DNA of 64,000 nt from Microbispora amethystogenes (GTDB taxonomy: Bacteria > Actinomycetota > Actinomycetes > Streptosporangiales > Streptosporangiaceae): assembly GCF_016863015.1 (NCBI RefSeq), contig NZ_BOOB01000017.1:62001-126000 (forward strand). The letters run 5' to 3'. Shown one piece after another: positions 43,445 through 54,122 of the stretch. Positions within the stretch are counted from its first letter, which is position 1, and each line of letters begins with the position of its first letter. A program made the position numbers and the translations under genes. Under the pieces are notes generated by a model. It was not told where the DNA came from. It saw nothing but the letters and a program-made list of their open reading frames with translations, and made no database searches.

Positions 43445-44011
43445 TCACGCGGACAGCCCTCCGGGATGGTGGCCGTTGAGCCGTACGCAGATGTGGCCCT
43501 CCGGGTCGAGGGGCCGGCCGCACAACGGGCACGGAGGCCGGCCCGCGGCCACCACCTCCAGGGCCCTGCGGCTGAACGCGCGGGCGGCGGCGGCGCTGAT
43601 CCGCACCCTGAGGACGGCGGGATCGGGCCGGTCGTCGGCCGGCGGCTCGTCCTCCTCGTCGCCCTCGCCCGCCTCCTGCGCCTCGATGACCACCTGGGAG
43701 GTCTCCGGGTCCCAGGCGAGCGCCATCGTCCCCACCCGGAAGTCCTCGTCGAGCGGCAGTTCGAGCGGCCCCTCGTCGGTCAGATCGGCGGGGGCGACGG
43801 CCGGGACCGGCGCGCGCCCGCCGCTGCGCCGCAGCACCTCGTCGAGCAGCTCGTCGAGACGGTCGGCCAGCACGGCGACCTGGAACTTCTCGAGCGCCAC
43901 GGTGGTGATCCTGCCGTGGCCGCGGGCCTGCAGGAAGAAGGCTCGTGCGCCCGGTTGCCCAACGGCACCGGCCACGAACCTGTCAGGCGGATCGTAATCG
44001 AAGACCGGCAT
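43445..44011 (-). CDS. DUF3090 family protein
   Basis: 188 residues. Family landmarks: FDYDPPDRFVAGAVGQPGAR at the N-terminus, RAFFLQARGHGRITTVALEK, VGTMALAWDPETSQVVIEAQ, and a C-terminal zinc-ribbon-like CPLCGRPLDPEGHICVR. The C-terminal CxxC plus single Cys and His pattern suggests metal binding. It is 9 bp downstream of the phosphatase gene and 48 bp upstream of the SCO1664-like gene. Role unknown; conserved linkage to mshC neighbours. Confidence 0.92.
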   Translation of the reverse strand: MPVFDYDPPDRFVAGAVGQPGARAFFLQARGHGRITTVALEKFQVAVLADRLDELLDEVLRRSGGRAPVPAVAPADLTDEGPLELPLDEDFRVGTMALAWDPETSQVVIEAQEAGEGDEEDEPPADDRPDPAVLRVRISAAAARAFSRRALEVVAAGRPPCPLCGRPLDPEGHICVRLNGHHPGGLSA

Positions 44012-44020
44012 AGCCCGACC

Positions 44021-44722
44021 TTATGTGCTCCCTGCTCCGCCGCCGACGGCGGCGTCGCTTCCGGTGATGGTTTCTCCCCCGTCGTCCCGCGACGGAACCT
44101 CGGGCGGGGGCACCAGGTTGGCCACTCCCCCACCCACGTCGTTGGCCCTCAGCAGGAAGGGACGCAGCGGAGTGTAACGGATCACGGTGACGGAGGCGGG
44201 GTCGGCCGTGACGCGCTGGAACTGGTCCAGGTGCAGCCCCAGCGCGTCGGCCACGATCGCCTTGATGACGTCCCCGTGACTGCAGACGAGGTAGGTGGCC
44301 TTCTCGCCGAGCCGCTCGTTCCAGTCCCGTACGGCCCGCACGGCCCGGCTCTGCACCTCCGCCATGGCCTCTCCGGCGGGGAAGACCGCCGCGCTGGGAT
44401 GGGCCTGCACGACCCGCCAGAGCGGCTCCTCGGCGAGCTCCTTCAGCGGCCTGCCGGTCCAGTCGCCGTAGCCGCACTCGCCGAACCTGTCGTCGTTCTG
44501 CACGGTGACCGGCCGGCCCTCGGCGATGGCGGCGGCCGTCTCGAGGCACCGGTCGAGCGGGCTCGACACGATCGCGTCCAGCTCCAGCGGCGCGAGCCGC
44601 TCGGCCACCGCGCGCGCCTGCTCCCGGCCGCGCTCGTCCAGGTGGACGCCGGGCGTCCAGCCCGCGAGCACCGGGCCGGTCAGGTCGGTCAGGCCGTGCC
44701 GTACGAGAAGGACGGTCGTCAT
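44021..44722 (-). CDS. histidine phosphatase family protein (MSMEG_4193-like)
   Basis: 233 residues from ATG 44722, overlapping the uppP stop by ATGA. The phosphohistidine motif is [12 protein letters not shown] at residues about 5-16; the second catalytic His is in [23 protein letters not shown] and [14 protein letters not shown] are typical phosphoglycerate-mutase-like blocks. The [18 protein letters not shown] head is the mark of the MSMEG_4193 subgroup, usually beside DUF3090. Substrate unknown. Confidence 0.92.
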   Translation of the reverse strand: MTTVLLVRHGLTDLTGPVLAGWTPGVHLDERGREQARAVAERLAPLELDAIVSSPLDRCLETAAAIAEGRPVTVQNDDRFGECGYGDWTGRPLKELAEEPLWRVVQAHPSAAVFPAGEAMAEVQSRAVRAVRDWNERLGEKATYLVCSHGDVIKAIVADALGLHLDQFQRVTADPASVTVIRYTPLRPFLLRANDVGGGVANLVPPPEVPSRDDGGETITGSDAAVGGGAGST

Positions 44723-45537
44723 GACTGGAGCACCCCCAGGTAGAGGAGGGTGAGGAGGAACGTTCCGGCGAAGACGCGGTAGACGACGAAGACGATCGTG
44801 GAGTGCCGCGCCACATAACGCAGCAGCCAGGCGATCGAGGCGTACCCGACCACGAACGAGACGACGGTGGCGATCAGCGTCGGCACGAGCGGCGGGCCGC
44901 CGCCGTCCCCGACGTCGCGCAGCTCGAACAGGCCCGACAGCACCACGGCCGGGATGGACAGCAGGAAGGAGTAGCGGGCCGCGGCCTCGCGGGTGTAGCC
45001 GAGGAACATCGCGCCGGTCATCGTGGAGCCCGAGCGGGAGGCGCCCGGGATCAGCGGCGCCATCTGCCACAGCCCCACGATCAGGCCGTCGCGCATGGTG
45101 AGGTCGGCGACCTCCTTCTTCTTCCTGCCGAACTGCTCGGCCGCGAGCAGCAGCAGGCCGAACGCGATCAGCATGGTGGCGTTGAGCCACAGGTTGCGGG
45201 CCGGGCCCTCGATCGCGTCCTTGAACAGCAGGCCGGCCACGCCGATCGGGATCGTGCCGAGCCCGATGTACCACCCCATGCGCGCGTCGAGGTCGCCCCG
45301 CAGCTCCGGCGTCCACAGGCTGCGCAGCCAGGTCCAGAGGATCCGGACGATGTCGCGCCAGAAGTAGAGCAGCACGGCCAGCATGGTGCCGAGCTGGATC
45401 ACCGCGGTGAAGGCGGCGCCGGGGTCGCCCCAGCCGGCCAGCTTGGGCACGATCAGCAGATGGGCGGAGCTGGAGATGGGCAGGAACTCGGTGAGACCCT
45501 GCACGACTCCCAGCACGATGGCCTGTAGTACGTCCAT
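44719..45537 (-). CDS. uppP: undecaprenyl-diphosphatase
   Basis: 272 residues, normal for UppP/BacA. Two signature motifs: [16 protein letters not shown] near the N-terminus and [17 protein letters not shown] in the middle, plus about eight membrane helices. It dephosphorylates undecaprenyl diphosphate to recycle the lipid carrier for peptidoglycan and for the glycans of region 1. First gene of the six-gene minus-strand run ending in mshC; the 35-bp gap to the divergent aldo/keto reductase gene must hold promoters for both. Confidence 0.96.
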   Translation of the reverse strand: MDVLQAIVLGVVQGLTEFLPISSSAHLLIVPKLAGWGDPGAAFTAVIQLGTMLAVLLYFWRDIVRILWTWLRSLWTPELRGDLDARMGWYIGLGTIPIGVAGLLFKDAIEGPARNLWLNATMLIAFGLLLLAAEQFGRKKKEVADLTMRDGLIVGLWQMAPLIPGASRSGSTMTGAMFLGYTREAAARYSFLLSIPAVVLSGLFELRDVGDGGGPPLVPTLIATVVSFVVGYASIAWLLRYVARHSTIVFVVYRVFAGTFLLTLLYLGVLQS

Positions 45538-45572
45538 GGTGCGGACAGCCTATCGGCTAGTCTGTCCGCACA

Positions 45573-46520
45573 ATGGACCAGCGACTTGTCGGGCGCAGCG
45601 GGCTCTCGGTGTCCCGGATCGGGCTCGGCACGATGACCTGGGCCCGCGACACCTCCGCCGAGGAGGCGACCGCCCAGCTCACCGCGTTCGCCGAGGCCGG
45701 CGGCACGCTGATCGACACCGCCGACGTGTACGGCGGGGGCGACGCGGAGCGCCTGATCGGCCGGCTCATCCGCGACGTGGTGCCGCGCTCGGAGCTGGTG
45801 ATCGCGACCAAGGCGGTCCTCACGCCCGGCGGCGAGCGCGACGCCTCCCGCCGTCATCTCATCCGCGCCCTCGACGCGTCCCTGGCCCGGCTCGGGCTGG
45901 AGGAGGTCGACCTCTGGCAGCTCCACGCGTTCGACGACCGGGTGCCGCTCGACGAGACGCTCGCGGCCGTCGACTTCGCCGTCTCGACCGGCCGCACGGC
46001 CTACGCCGGGGTGTGCGACTACACCGGCTGGCAGCTCGCCGCCGCCGCGACCTGGCAACGGTGCGGCGACGCGCGCGCCCCCCTCGTCGCGGCGCAGGCG
46101 GAGTACTCCCTGCTCGCCAGGGAGCCCGAGGAGGAGCTGATCCCCGCCGCCGCGCACGTGGGCGCCGGGCTGCTCGCCTGGTCGCCTCTGGGACGCGGCG
46201 TGCTGACCGGCAAGTACCGCACCGGGATCCCCGCCGACTCGCGCGCCGCCACCCCGCACTTCGCCGAGTTCGTACGGCCCTATCTCGACGAGCGGTGCCG
46301 CCGGATCGTGGAGTCGGTGACCACGGCGGCCGAGGGGCTCGGCGTTTCGCCGCTCGCCGTGGCGCTCGCCTGGGTGCGCGACCGCCCGGGCGTGTCGTCG
46401 GCCATCGTGGGCGCCCGCACCCACGCACAGCTCCTCGGCGTGTTGCAGGCCGAGGAGCTGACCCTGCCGTGGGAGATCAGGGAGGCCCTGGACGACGTGT
46501 CGGACGTCTCCGACCCCTGA
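45573..46520 (+). CDS. aldo/keto reductase
   Basis: 315 residues. AKR landmarks: GRSGLSVSRIGLGTMTWA, DTADVYGGGDAERLIG with the catalytic Asp and Tyr, LVIATKAVLTPGGERDAS with the Lys, and VDLWQLHAFDD with the His. The C-terminal SSAIVGARTHAQL is the NADPH 2'-phosphate region. The substrate is not predictable. Divergent from uppP. Confidence 0.93.
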   Translation: MDQRLVGRSGLSVSRIGLGTMTWARDTSAEEATAQLTAFAEAGGTLIDTADVYGGGDAERLIGRLIRDVVPRSELVIATKAVLTPGGERDASRRHLIRALDASLARLGLEEVDLWQLHAFDDRVPLDETLAAVDFAVSTGRTAYAGVCDYTGWQLAAAATWQRCGDARAPLVAAQAEYSLLAREPEEELIPAAAHVGAGLLAWSPLGRGVLTGKYRTGIPADSRAATPHFAEFVRPYLDERCRRIVESVTTAAEGLGVSPLAVALAWVRDRPGVSSAIVGARTHAQLLGVLQAEELTLPWEIREALDDVSDVSDP

Positions 46521-46661
46521 CCTGCCACGGACCGAACGAGAATCGTCTTCACGTATCACACATCGATACCGAACTGCAACTTTTTACTGCATAACCCCGC
46601 GCTCTGGCGAAGAGTGGCGGGTATGTCGGGAGACGGACCAGACGACCGCGGAAGGGGACAC
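46521..46661. promoter_or_regulatory. AT-richer leader of the secreted protein gene
   Basis: 141 bp with an unusually AT-rich centre (GCAACTTTTTACTGCATAAC near 46575-46595). CATAAC at about 46590 could be a -10 box, with transcription starting some 60 bp before the ATG. No -35 box is clear. Confidence 0.3.
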
Positions 46662-47681
46662 ATGGGCACCGCACGCAAGGCCTCCGCCATTTCCGCCGGG
46701 GCTCTCACGATCGCCCTGGGCGGCGGGCTCCCCCTCGCCGCGTCCCCGGCATGGGCCGACTGCACCACCGGCGGCGGGCTGGTGTCGGGCCTCACCGGCG
46801 GCGTCTGCAACCTGGTGGACGGCGTGAGCCGCGTGGCGGACGGCGTCACCGACGTCGCGGACAAGGCCACCGGAGGGGCGACGAAGCCGGTCACCCAGGC
46901 CGTGGACGACACCGTGCAGACCGTCACCGGCGCCGCAGGCACGGCCGTGGACGACATCGGCAAGACGGTGGACGACACCGTCAAGGACACGGTGAAGGAC
47001 ACCGTGAAGACGGCGGGCGGCGCCGCCGGGGCGGCGTCGGACGCGGTGGGCTCGGCGGGCAGCGGAGTCACCGGTGGCGTGACCGGAGGCGGCTCGGGAG
47101 GCTCGTCGTCCGGGAGCGCCCCCGCTCCCGTGCAGGACCTCACCGACGGGCTGAACCAGACGATCCAGGACACCTGCCTGCCCCTGGTGGCCGGCGAGCG
47201 CTGCGCGGACGGCGGCGAGACGGGCGCCGGGGACGACGAGAACGGCCGGAAGCGCCGCCCTGCCGGGACCGCCGGCCACTCGGCGCGGCCGAAGGCCTCG
47301 CACGCCCCCGAGGGCGCCCTCCCGACGGAGCCGTACCGGCCGGGCCCGGCCGTCGAGGGCGGCCGGACGCCGGTCGCGCCCTCCCGCCCCGTCGTGGACC
47401 CGGACGCGGACGGCCTGATCCCTCTCCTGTGGCCCGGGCAGAAGATGCCCGAGATGCCGTGGCTGCCCGGCAGGGTCACCGGCGCGCCCCTGCGGGACCA
47501 GCGGCCGTACGACGCCGTGGGGACGGCCCTCACGGCGGCGCTGCTGCTGTCGGCGGTGCTCGCCACCCGGGTCGTCTCGGCGCGCCGGGCCCGCGCCGGG
47601 CAGCAGGAGCCGCAGGAGTCGATCCCGTTCGAGGGCGGCCTGCGACTGCCCGACCGGTCGGGCCGCCACCGGCTCGCCTGA
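46662..47681 (+). CDS. secreted protein with amphipathic repeats and C-terminal membrane anchor
   Basis: 339 residues from ATG 46662, preceded by GGAAGGGG. Signal peptide (about 1-33, ending SPAWADC). Then an amphipathic stretch (about 48-125) of repeating VDGVSRVADGVTDVAD and VDDTVKDTVKDTV units, a Gly/Ser hinge, a short two-Cys segment DTCLPLVAGERC, a Pro-rich wall-spanning region, and one C-terminal helix (about 288-305) before a basic tail. Such layouts are common in actinobacterial envelope proteins of unknown role. No LPxTG is present. Ends 15 bp from convergent fabI. Confidence 0.75.
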   Translation: MGTARKASAISAGALTIALGGGLPLAASPAWADCTTGGGLVSGLTGGVCNLVDGVSRVADGVTDVADKATGGATKPVTQAVDDTVQTVTGAAGTAVDDIGKTVDDTVKDTVKDTVKTAGGAAGAASDAVGSAGSGVTGGVTGGGSGGSSSGSAPAPVQDLTDGLNQTIQDTCLPLVAGERCADGGETGAGDDENGRKRRPAGTAGHSARPKASHAPEGALPTEPYRPGPAVEGGRTPVAPSRPVVDPDADGLIPLLWPGQKMPEMPWLPGRVTGAPLRDQRPYDAVGTALTAALLLSAVLATRVVSARRARAGQQEPQESIPFEGGLRLPDRSGRHRLA

Positions 47682-47696
47682 GCGCGCCCTTCGCCG

Positions 47697-48461
47697 TCAG
47701 ACGCCCATCGCGTGGACGCCGCCGTCCACGTGGACGATCTCGCCGGTCGTGGCGGGGAACCAGTCGGACAGCAGCGCGACGCACGCCTTGGCGGCGGGGG
47801 CGGTGTCGGTCAGGTCCCAGCCGAGCGGCGCGCGCTCCGGCCAGGAGTCCTCGAACTCCTGGAACCCGGGGATGCTCTTGGCCGCCATCGTGCGGAGCGG
47901 GCCGGCGGCGACGAGGTTGACCCGGATGCCGTGCCTGGCCAGGTCGCGCGCCAGGTAGCGGGAGCACGACTCCAGACCGGCCTTGGCGACGCCCATCCAG
48001 TCGTAGACCGGCCACGCCTTGGTCGCGTCGAAGTCCAGGCCGACGACCGCGCCGCCCTCCTTCATCAGCGGCAGGCAGGCGACGGCGAGCGACTTGAACG
48101 AGAACGTCGAGACGTGGATCGCCGTGGCGACGTCCTCCCACGAGGTGTTGAGGAAGTTGCCCCCCAGGCAGGACTGCGGGGCGAAGCCGATGGAGTGGAC
48201 GACCCCGTCCAGCCCGTCGAGGTGCTCGCCGACGCGGTCGGCGAGCGTGTCGAGGTGGTCGGTGTCCTGCACGTCGAGTTCGATCACCGGCGGCGGCTCG
48301 GGCAGCCGCTTGGCGATGCGCTCGACCAGGCTGAGGCGGCCGTAGCCGGTCAGCACGACCCGCGCGCCCTCCTCCTGGGCCAGCCTGGCGACGTTGAAGG
48401 CGATCGACGAGTCGGTGAGGACCCCCGTGACCAGCAGCCGCTTACCGTCCAGCAAACCCAT
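47697..48461 (-). CDS. fabI: enoyl-[acyl-carrier-protein] reductase (NADH)
   Basis: 254 residues. SDR of the FabI/InhA type: GKRLLVTGVLTDSSIAFNVA (the SSIA nucleotide loop), VVHSIGFAPQ, and YDWMGVAKAGLES with the YX6K catalytic pair, then AAGPLRTMAAKSIPGF as substrate-binding loop. The length and the MGLLDGKRLLVTG start fit mycobacterial/streptomycete InhA. It completes each round of type II fatty acid elongation. Paired with fabG 79 bp upstream on the same strand. Confidence 0.95.
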   Translation of the reverse strand: MGLLDGKRLLVTGVLTDSSIAFNVARLAQEEGARVVLTGYGRLSLVERIAKRLPEPPPVIELDVQDTDHLDTLADRVGEHLDGLDGVVHSIGFAPQSCLGGNFLNTSWEDVATAIHVSTFSFKSLAVACLPLMKEGGAVVGLDFDATKAWPVYDWMGVAKAGLESCSRYLARDLARHGIRVNLVAAGPLRTMAAKSIPGFQEFEDSWPERAPLGWDLTDTAPAAKACVALLSDWFPATTGEIVHVDGGVHAMGV

Positions 48462-48540
48462 GTCCTGCTCCGCTCAGTTAGTGCTCAGTGACCCGGCGAC
48501 CCAGTGGCCCAGCGCCCCAGTGCCCCAGTGGCTTGACGGC

Positions 48541-49299
<759 letters not shown>

Positions 49300-49321
49300 T
49301 CACAGGGCTAGGATCGTGGAC

Positions 49322-50811
<1,490 letters not shown>

Positions 50812-50815
<4 letters not shown>

Positions 50816-52230
50816 GCGACCATTTGAGCGACGGGGTGAGCAGCGGGGTGACCACACCGCAGGAGACGGTGGAGCGGGCGCTCGCGCTGAGCGAGGCCGA
50901 CGGCTGCGTCGTCATCGTGGACGAGGGGTCGACCGCCAACCTCCGGTTCGCCGGAAACACGCTGACGACCAACGGCGTCGCCCGCTCCTCGCGGCTCACC
51001 GTGATCTCCGTGGTGGGCGCGGGGGTCGGGGTCGTGTCGCGCTCCGCCGTACGGGACGGGCAGCTCGCCGACGTGGTGGCGGCGGCCGACCGCGCCGCCC
51101 GCGAGGCCCGCCCGTCGGAGGACGCGCGGCCCCTGGTGGAAGCGGACGCGGCGGGCTCGGCGGGCGCGGGCTGGGACCGGCCCGTGGAGCCGACGTCCAT
51201 CGACGTCTTCGGCGAGTTCGCCCCCGCGCTCGGCGAGGCGTTCGCCGCCGCCGACGCCTCGGGGCGCAAGCTGTACGGCTTCGCCGAGCACATCGTGACC
51301 TCCACCTTCGTCGGCTCGTCCACCGGCCTGCGGCTGCGCCACGACCAGCCGACCGGCCGGCTGGAGCTGAACGCCAAGTCGGCGGACCTGGCGCGTTCGG
51401 CCTGGACGGGCGTCTCCACCCGCGACTTCGCCGACGTGGACGTGGCCGCGCTCGACGCCACGCTCACCCGGCGGCTCGACTGGGCCAAGCGGCGGATCGA
51501 CCTGGAGCCGGGGCGTTACGAGACGGTCCTGCCGCCGACGGCGGTCTCCGACCTGATGATCTACCTGTACTGGTCGTCCGGCGCGCGCGACGCCGCCGAC
51601 GGGCGGACGGTGTTCTCCCGGCCGGGTGGCGGCACGCGGGTCGGCGAGCGGCTGTCGCCGCACCCGATCTCGCTCTACAGCGACCCGGCCCACGCCGGGA
51701 TCGCGTGCACGCCGTTCGTGGTCGCGCACGCCTCCGGCCGCGAGCAGTCGGTCTTCGACAACGGCATGCCCCTCGGCCGCACCGAGTGGATCAGTGACGG
51801 CACGCTGGCCAACCTGGTGCAGACCCGGCACTCGGCGGAGCTGACCGGCCTGGCCGCGACCCCGCAGATCGACAACCTGGTGATGGAGGGCCCGGCGGGC
51901 GGCCGCTCGCTGGAGGAGATGGTCGCCTCGACCGAGCGGGGACTGCTGCTGACCTGCCTGTGGTACATCCGGGAGGTCGACCCGCAGTCGCTGCTGCTGA
52001 CCGGGCTGACCAGAGACGGGGTGTACCTGGTCGAGAACGGCGAGGTCGTCGGCGAGGTCAACAACTTCCGGTTCAACGAGTCGCCGGTGGACCTGCTCGG
52101 CCGCCTGACCGAGGTCGGCGCGAGCGTGCCCACGCTGCCCCGCGAGTGGGGCGACTGGTTCAACCGCGCCGTCATGCCGCCGGTCCGCGTGCCCGACTTC
52201 AACATGTCGACGGTCAGCCAGGCGAGCTGA
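50812..52230 (+). CDS. tldE: TldE/PmbA-family subunit
   Basis: 472 residues, GTG overlapping the tldD stop. TldE-like: VERALALSEADGCVVIVDEG at the N-terminus, LRFAGNTLTTNG, LPPTAVSDLMIYLYWSSGA, the large FSRPGGGTRVGERL and the C-terminal NFRFNESPVDLLGRL. It lacks the HExxxH zinc site, as expected for the non-catalytic partner that shapes the substrate channel. Convergent with dodecin, gap 49 bp. Confidence 0.92.
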
Positions 52231-52279
52231 GCCCGCCTGCCCTGCCGCTCCGTTCGACTCTGATCGGCGTTGTTCGACG

Positions 52280-52495
52280 CTATTCGGCGTCTTCGAGGCG
52301 GAAGCCCACTTTCATGCCGACCTGGAAGTGGGCCACCTCGCCGTCCACGATGTGGCCGCGTACCTCGGTCACCTCGAACCAGTCCAGGTGCCGCAGCGTC
52401 CGCGCGGCCCGCTTGACGCCGTTGCGGATGGCCTGGTCGACGCTCTCCTCCGAGGTGCCGACTATCTCGGTCACCCGATAGGTGCGATCCGACAT
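52280..52495 (-). CDS. dodecin
   Basis: 71 residues from ATG 52495 (GGAGGACGTG upstream). YRVTEIVGTSEESVDQAI and VGMKVGFRLEDAE are standard dodecin blocks, and DWFEVTEVRGHI carries the Trp that stacks on flavin isoalloxazine. Dodecins form hollow dodecamers that store or buffer FMN, riboflavin or CoA. Single-gene unit, convergent with tldE. Confidence 0.95.
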   Translation of the reverse strand: MSDRTYRVTEIVGTSEESVDQAIRNGVKRAARTLRHLDWFEVTEVRGHIVDGEVAHFQVGMKVGFRLEDAE

Positions 52496-52572
52496 CACGT
52501 CCTCCTGCCTGTGCCTGTCCGCGTGATCGTAACCCCCCCGCGGACGTCCCCCCGCTCCCTTCGGGGTCTACC

Positions 52573-52905
52573 GTGGAAAACGTGAATCCATGGCGCTGGT
52601 TCAGAAAAGACCGCCCGGTCGTTCACCAGGTGACGGACGCGCAGCCCTCCCTGTCCAACGACATCCGCAAGCGTGAGATCAGTTATCTCATCAAGATGGG
52701 CATCCGGATCGTCTGTCTCATCCTGGCCGTCGCGGTCCCCTCCCCCTGGCCTGTCAAGGCCCTCTTCGTCGCCGGGGCGGTTCTTTTGCCGTACGTTGCC
52801 GTTCTCGGGGCCAATCAGAGAGGTCACGAGCCCCCACCGCGCATGGACTTGACCTCGCCTAACCAAAACGAGATACCACGGCATCGACGCGAGATCGGGT
52901 CGTGA
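52573..52905 (+). CDS. DUF3099 membrane protein
   Basis: 110 residues from GTG 52573 (another GTG at 52582). The DUF3099 core is VHQVTDAQPSLSNDIRKREI then two helices (about 41-56 and 61-79) with the strictly typical MGIRIVCLILAV and SPWPVKALFVAGAVLLPY. Function unknown; the family is restricted to actinobacteria. It lies directly upstream of the 6C-like RNA, whose predicted promoter begins about 8 bp after its stop. Confidence 0.92.
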   Translation: MENVNPWRWFRKDRPVVHQVTDAQPSLSNDIRKREISYLIKMGIRIVCLILAVAVPSPWPVKALFVAGAVLLPYVAVLGANQRGHEPPPRMDLTSPNQNEIPRHRREIGS

Positions 52906-52912
52906 CAAAGTC

Positions 52913-52944
52913 TTGACGCAACCCATGGGTTGGAGGTGTACAGT
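52913..52944 (+). promoter_or_regulatory. predicted promoter of the C-loop RNA
   Basis: TTGACG at 52913-52918 and TACAGT at 52939-52944 resemble housekeeping sigma -35 and -10 boxes; the 20-bp gap is longer than ideal (TGTACA at 18 bp is an alternative). Transcription would begin near 52950, just before the first hairpin. Confidence 0.5.
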
Positions 52945-53065
52945 TTAGCCAAGCGCTCTGGTCCCCCGTCGGAGCGCTAGTGCCGGCGTTCCGGGCCCCC
53001 GTCGGAACGCCGATGAAGCGACGCCGGGTGGTTTGCCCCCGTAACCACCCGGCGTCGCCCTTTTC
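52945..53065 (+). ncRNA. 6C-like small RNA with three C-rich hairpin loops
   Basis: Three successive hairpins: stem AGCGCTC/GAGCGCT (52952-52978), loop TGGTCCCCCGTCG; stem of 9 bp around GGCGTTCC (52984-53012), loop GGGCCCCCGTC; and a perfect 16-bp stem (53018-53058), loop TGCCCCCGT, followed by CCTTTTCC. All three loops share CCCCCGT although the stems differ, which no protein-coding or plain terminator explanation gives. This is the plan of the actinobacterial 6C RNA (two C-loop hairpins plus a terminator), whose loops are thought to pair with G-rich ribosome sites. Here loops have five C rather than six and the terminator shares them. Confidence 0.75.
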
Positions 53066-53169
53066 CAGGATCTTTCCCTTTCCGGCTTTCTCCGGCCTGC
53101 GATGTTTGCTATGTGCACCCTTTTCGCCCGGCGACCGGAAAGCGCCCGTTCCCGCGCCACTTACGGGGG

Positions 53170-53424
53170 TCAGTCGCCCAGGGTCTCGGCGGTCTCCTTC
53201 GCCCAGTCCTTCGCCATCCGCGACAGCCGCCCGGCGGCCTCCGGCCCGGCGGTGCCGGCTCCCTGCGCGAGCCCGAGCAGGTAGGCGGTCAGCGGCGCGG
53301 CCGGCCGCGCCACGCCGTGCGCGACATCCCTGGTGAGGTCGAGCACCAGAGTCCGGTCCACCTGGGCGGGGTCGACGCCGAGTTCGCGGCAGACCCGGGC
53401 CGTCCACTCCTCCAGCACGTTCAC
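53170..53424 (-). CDS. DUF6457-type small protein
   Basis: 84 residues, GTG at 53424 overlapping the mobA stop by GTGA. The sequence NVLEEWTARVCRELGVDPAQ through TRDVAHGVARPAAPLTAYLL and GLAQGAGTAGPEAAGRL is a compact all-helical protein found after mobA/moaA-type genes in actinobacteria (DUF6457). The link suggests a role in molybdenum cofactor supply, but no activity is known to me. Confidence 0.8.
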   Translation of the reverse strand: MNVLEEWTARVCRELGVDPAQVDRTLVLDLTRDVAHGVARPAAPLTAYLLGLAQGAGTAGPEAAGRLSRMAKDWAKETAETLGD

Positions 53425-54110
53425 GCGCGCTCCCTTCGTTCGCCGGCCCGGACACGGGCCGCGCGGAGATCCTCGATGCTGTCGCAGTCGAACCACGGCG
53501 GCGCCGCCCCCGCCGCCAGGCGCACCGGCACCGGCGTGAGCGGGCCGAGCAGCCCCCGCAGCGACCGGCCCTCGTACGCGCCCAGCGCGGCCCGCAGCGC
53601 GGCCGTCCGCCAGGCTCCGGCGAGCCACTGCTCCCGGCCCGTGTCGTCGACGAGCACCGCCCCCGCCGCACCGGCCGAACCACCGCCCTCGCGCAGCGCG
53701 GCCAGCAATTCGGCGACGTGGGCGGCCTCGAGGAACGGCAGGTCGGCGGCGAGCAGGACGACCGACGGAGACGTCACCTCGGCGAGCCCGGCGCGCAGCG
53801 CGGGGACCGGCCCGCCGCCCGGCGGGTCCTCCCTGGTGAAGACCACTCCGGGCAGGTCCCTGGGCGGGCCCGCGACGATCACGGCGCGGGCCGCGCGGAC
53901 CGCCGCCACCACCCGCTCGACGAGCGGCACCCCGCCGACCAGCGCGCCCGGTTTGTCCGCGCCGCCGAGCCTCTCGGCCCGGCCGCCCGCGAGGATCACC
54001 GCGTCGTACGGCTGACCGCCGCCGGCCTCGCCTGCGCCGGACTGGCCTGTGCCGGACTCTTCTGTGCCGGACTCTTCTGTGCCGGACTCTTCTGTGCCGG
54101 ATAGCCGCAC
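53421..54110 (-). CDS. mobA: molybdenum cofactor guanylyltransferase-like protein
   Basis: 229 residues from GTG 54110. After a head of repeated SGTEE units encoded by a 15-bp DNA repeat, the Rossmann-like core starts YDAVILAGGRAERLGGADKPGALVGG, the NTP-transferase signature with the LAGGRAxRxGGxDK form of MobA. LLAADLPFLEAAHV contains the metal-binding Asp. It should attach GMP to molybdopterin. 12 bp downstream of moaA and coupled to the DUF6457 gene. The repeat head is absent from usual MobA proteins. Confidence 0.88.
   Translation of the reverse strand: MRLSGTEESGTEESGTEESGTGQSGAGEAGGGQPYDAVILAGGRAERLGGADKPGALVGGVPLVERVVAAVRAARAVIVAGPPRDLPGVVFTREDPPGGGPVPALRAGLAEVTSPSVVLLAADLPFLEAAHVAELLAALREGGGSAGAAGAVLVDDTGREQWLAGAWRTAALRAALGAYEGRSLRGLLGPLTPVPVRLAAGAAPPWFDCDSIEDLRAARVRAGERRERA
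54036..54101. repeat. 15-bp tandem repeat at the mobA start
   Basis: Three perfect copies of GCCGGACTCTTCTGT (54051-54095), one diverged copy before and a part-copy after, encoding SGTEE units. In-frame unit length; copy changes would only lengthen or shorten the N-terminal head. Confidence 0.9.
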
Positions 54111-54122
54111 GGAGACCCCCGG

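Noticed and set aside
53018-53058. A plain Rho-independent terminator for the DUF3099 gene
   Set aside because: It is strong enough to terminate, but its loop repeats the CCCCCGT of the two upstream hairpins and a promoter lies between it and DUF3099, so it is better seen as part of a small RNA.
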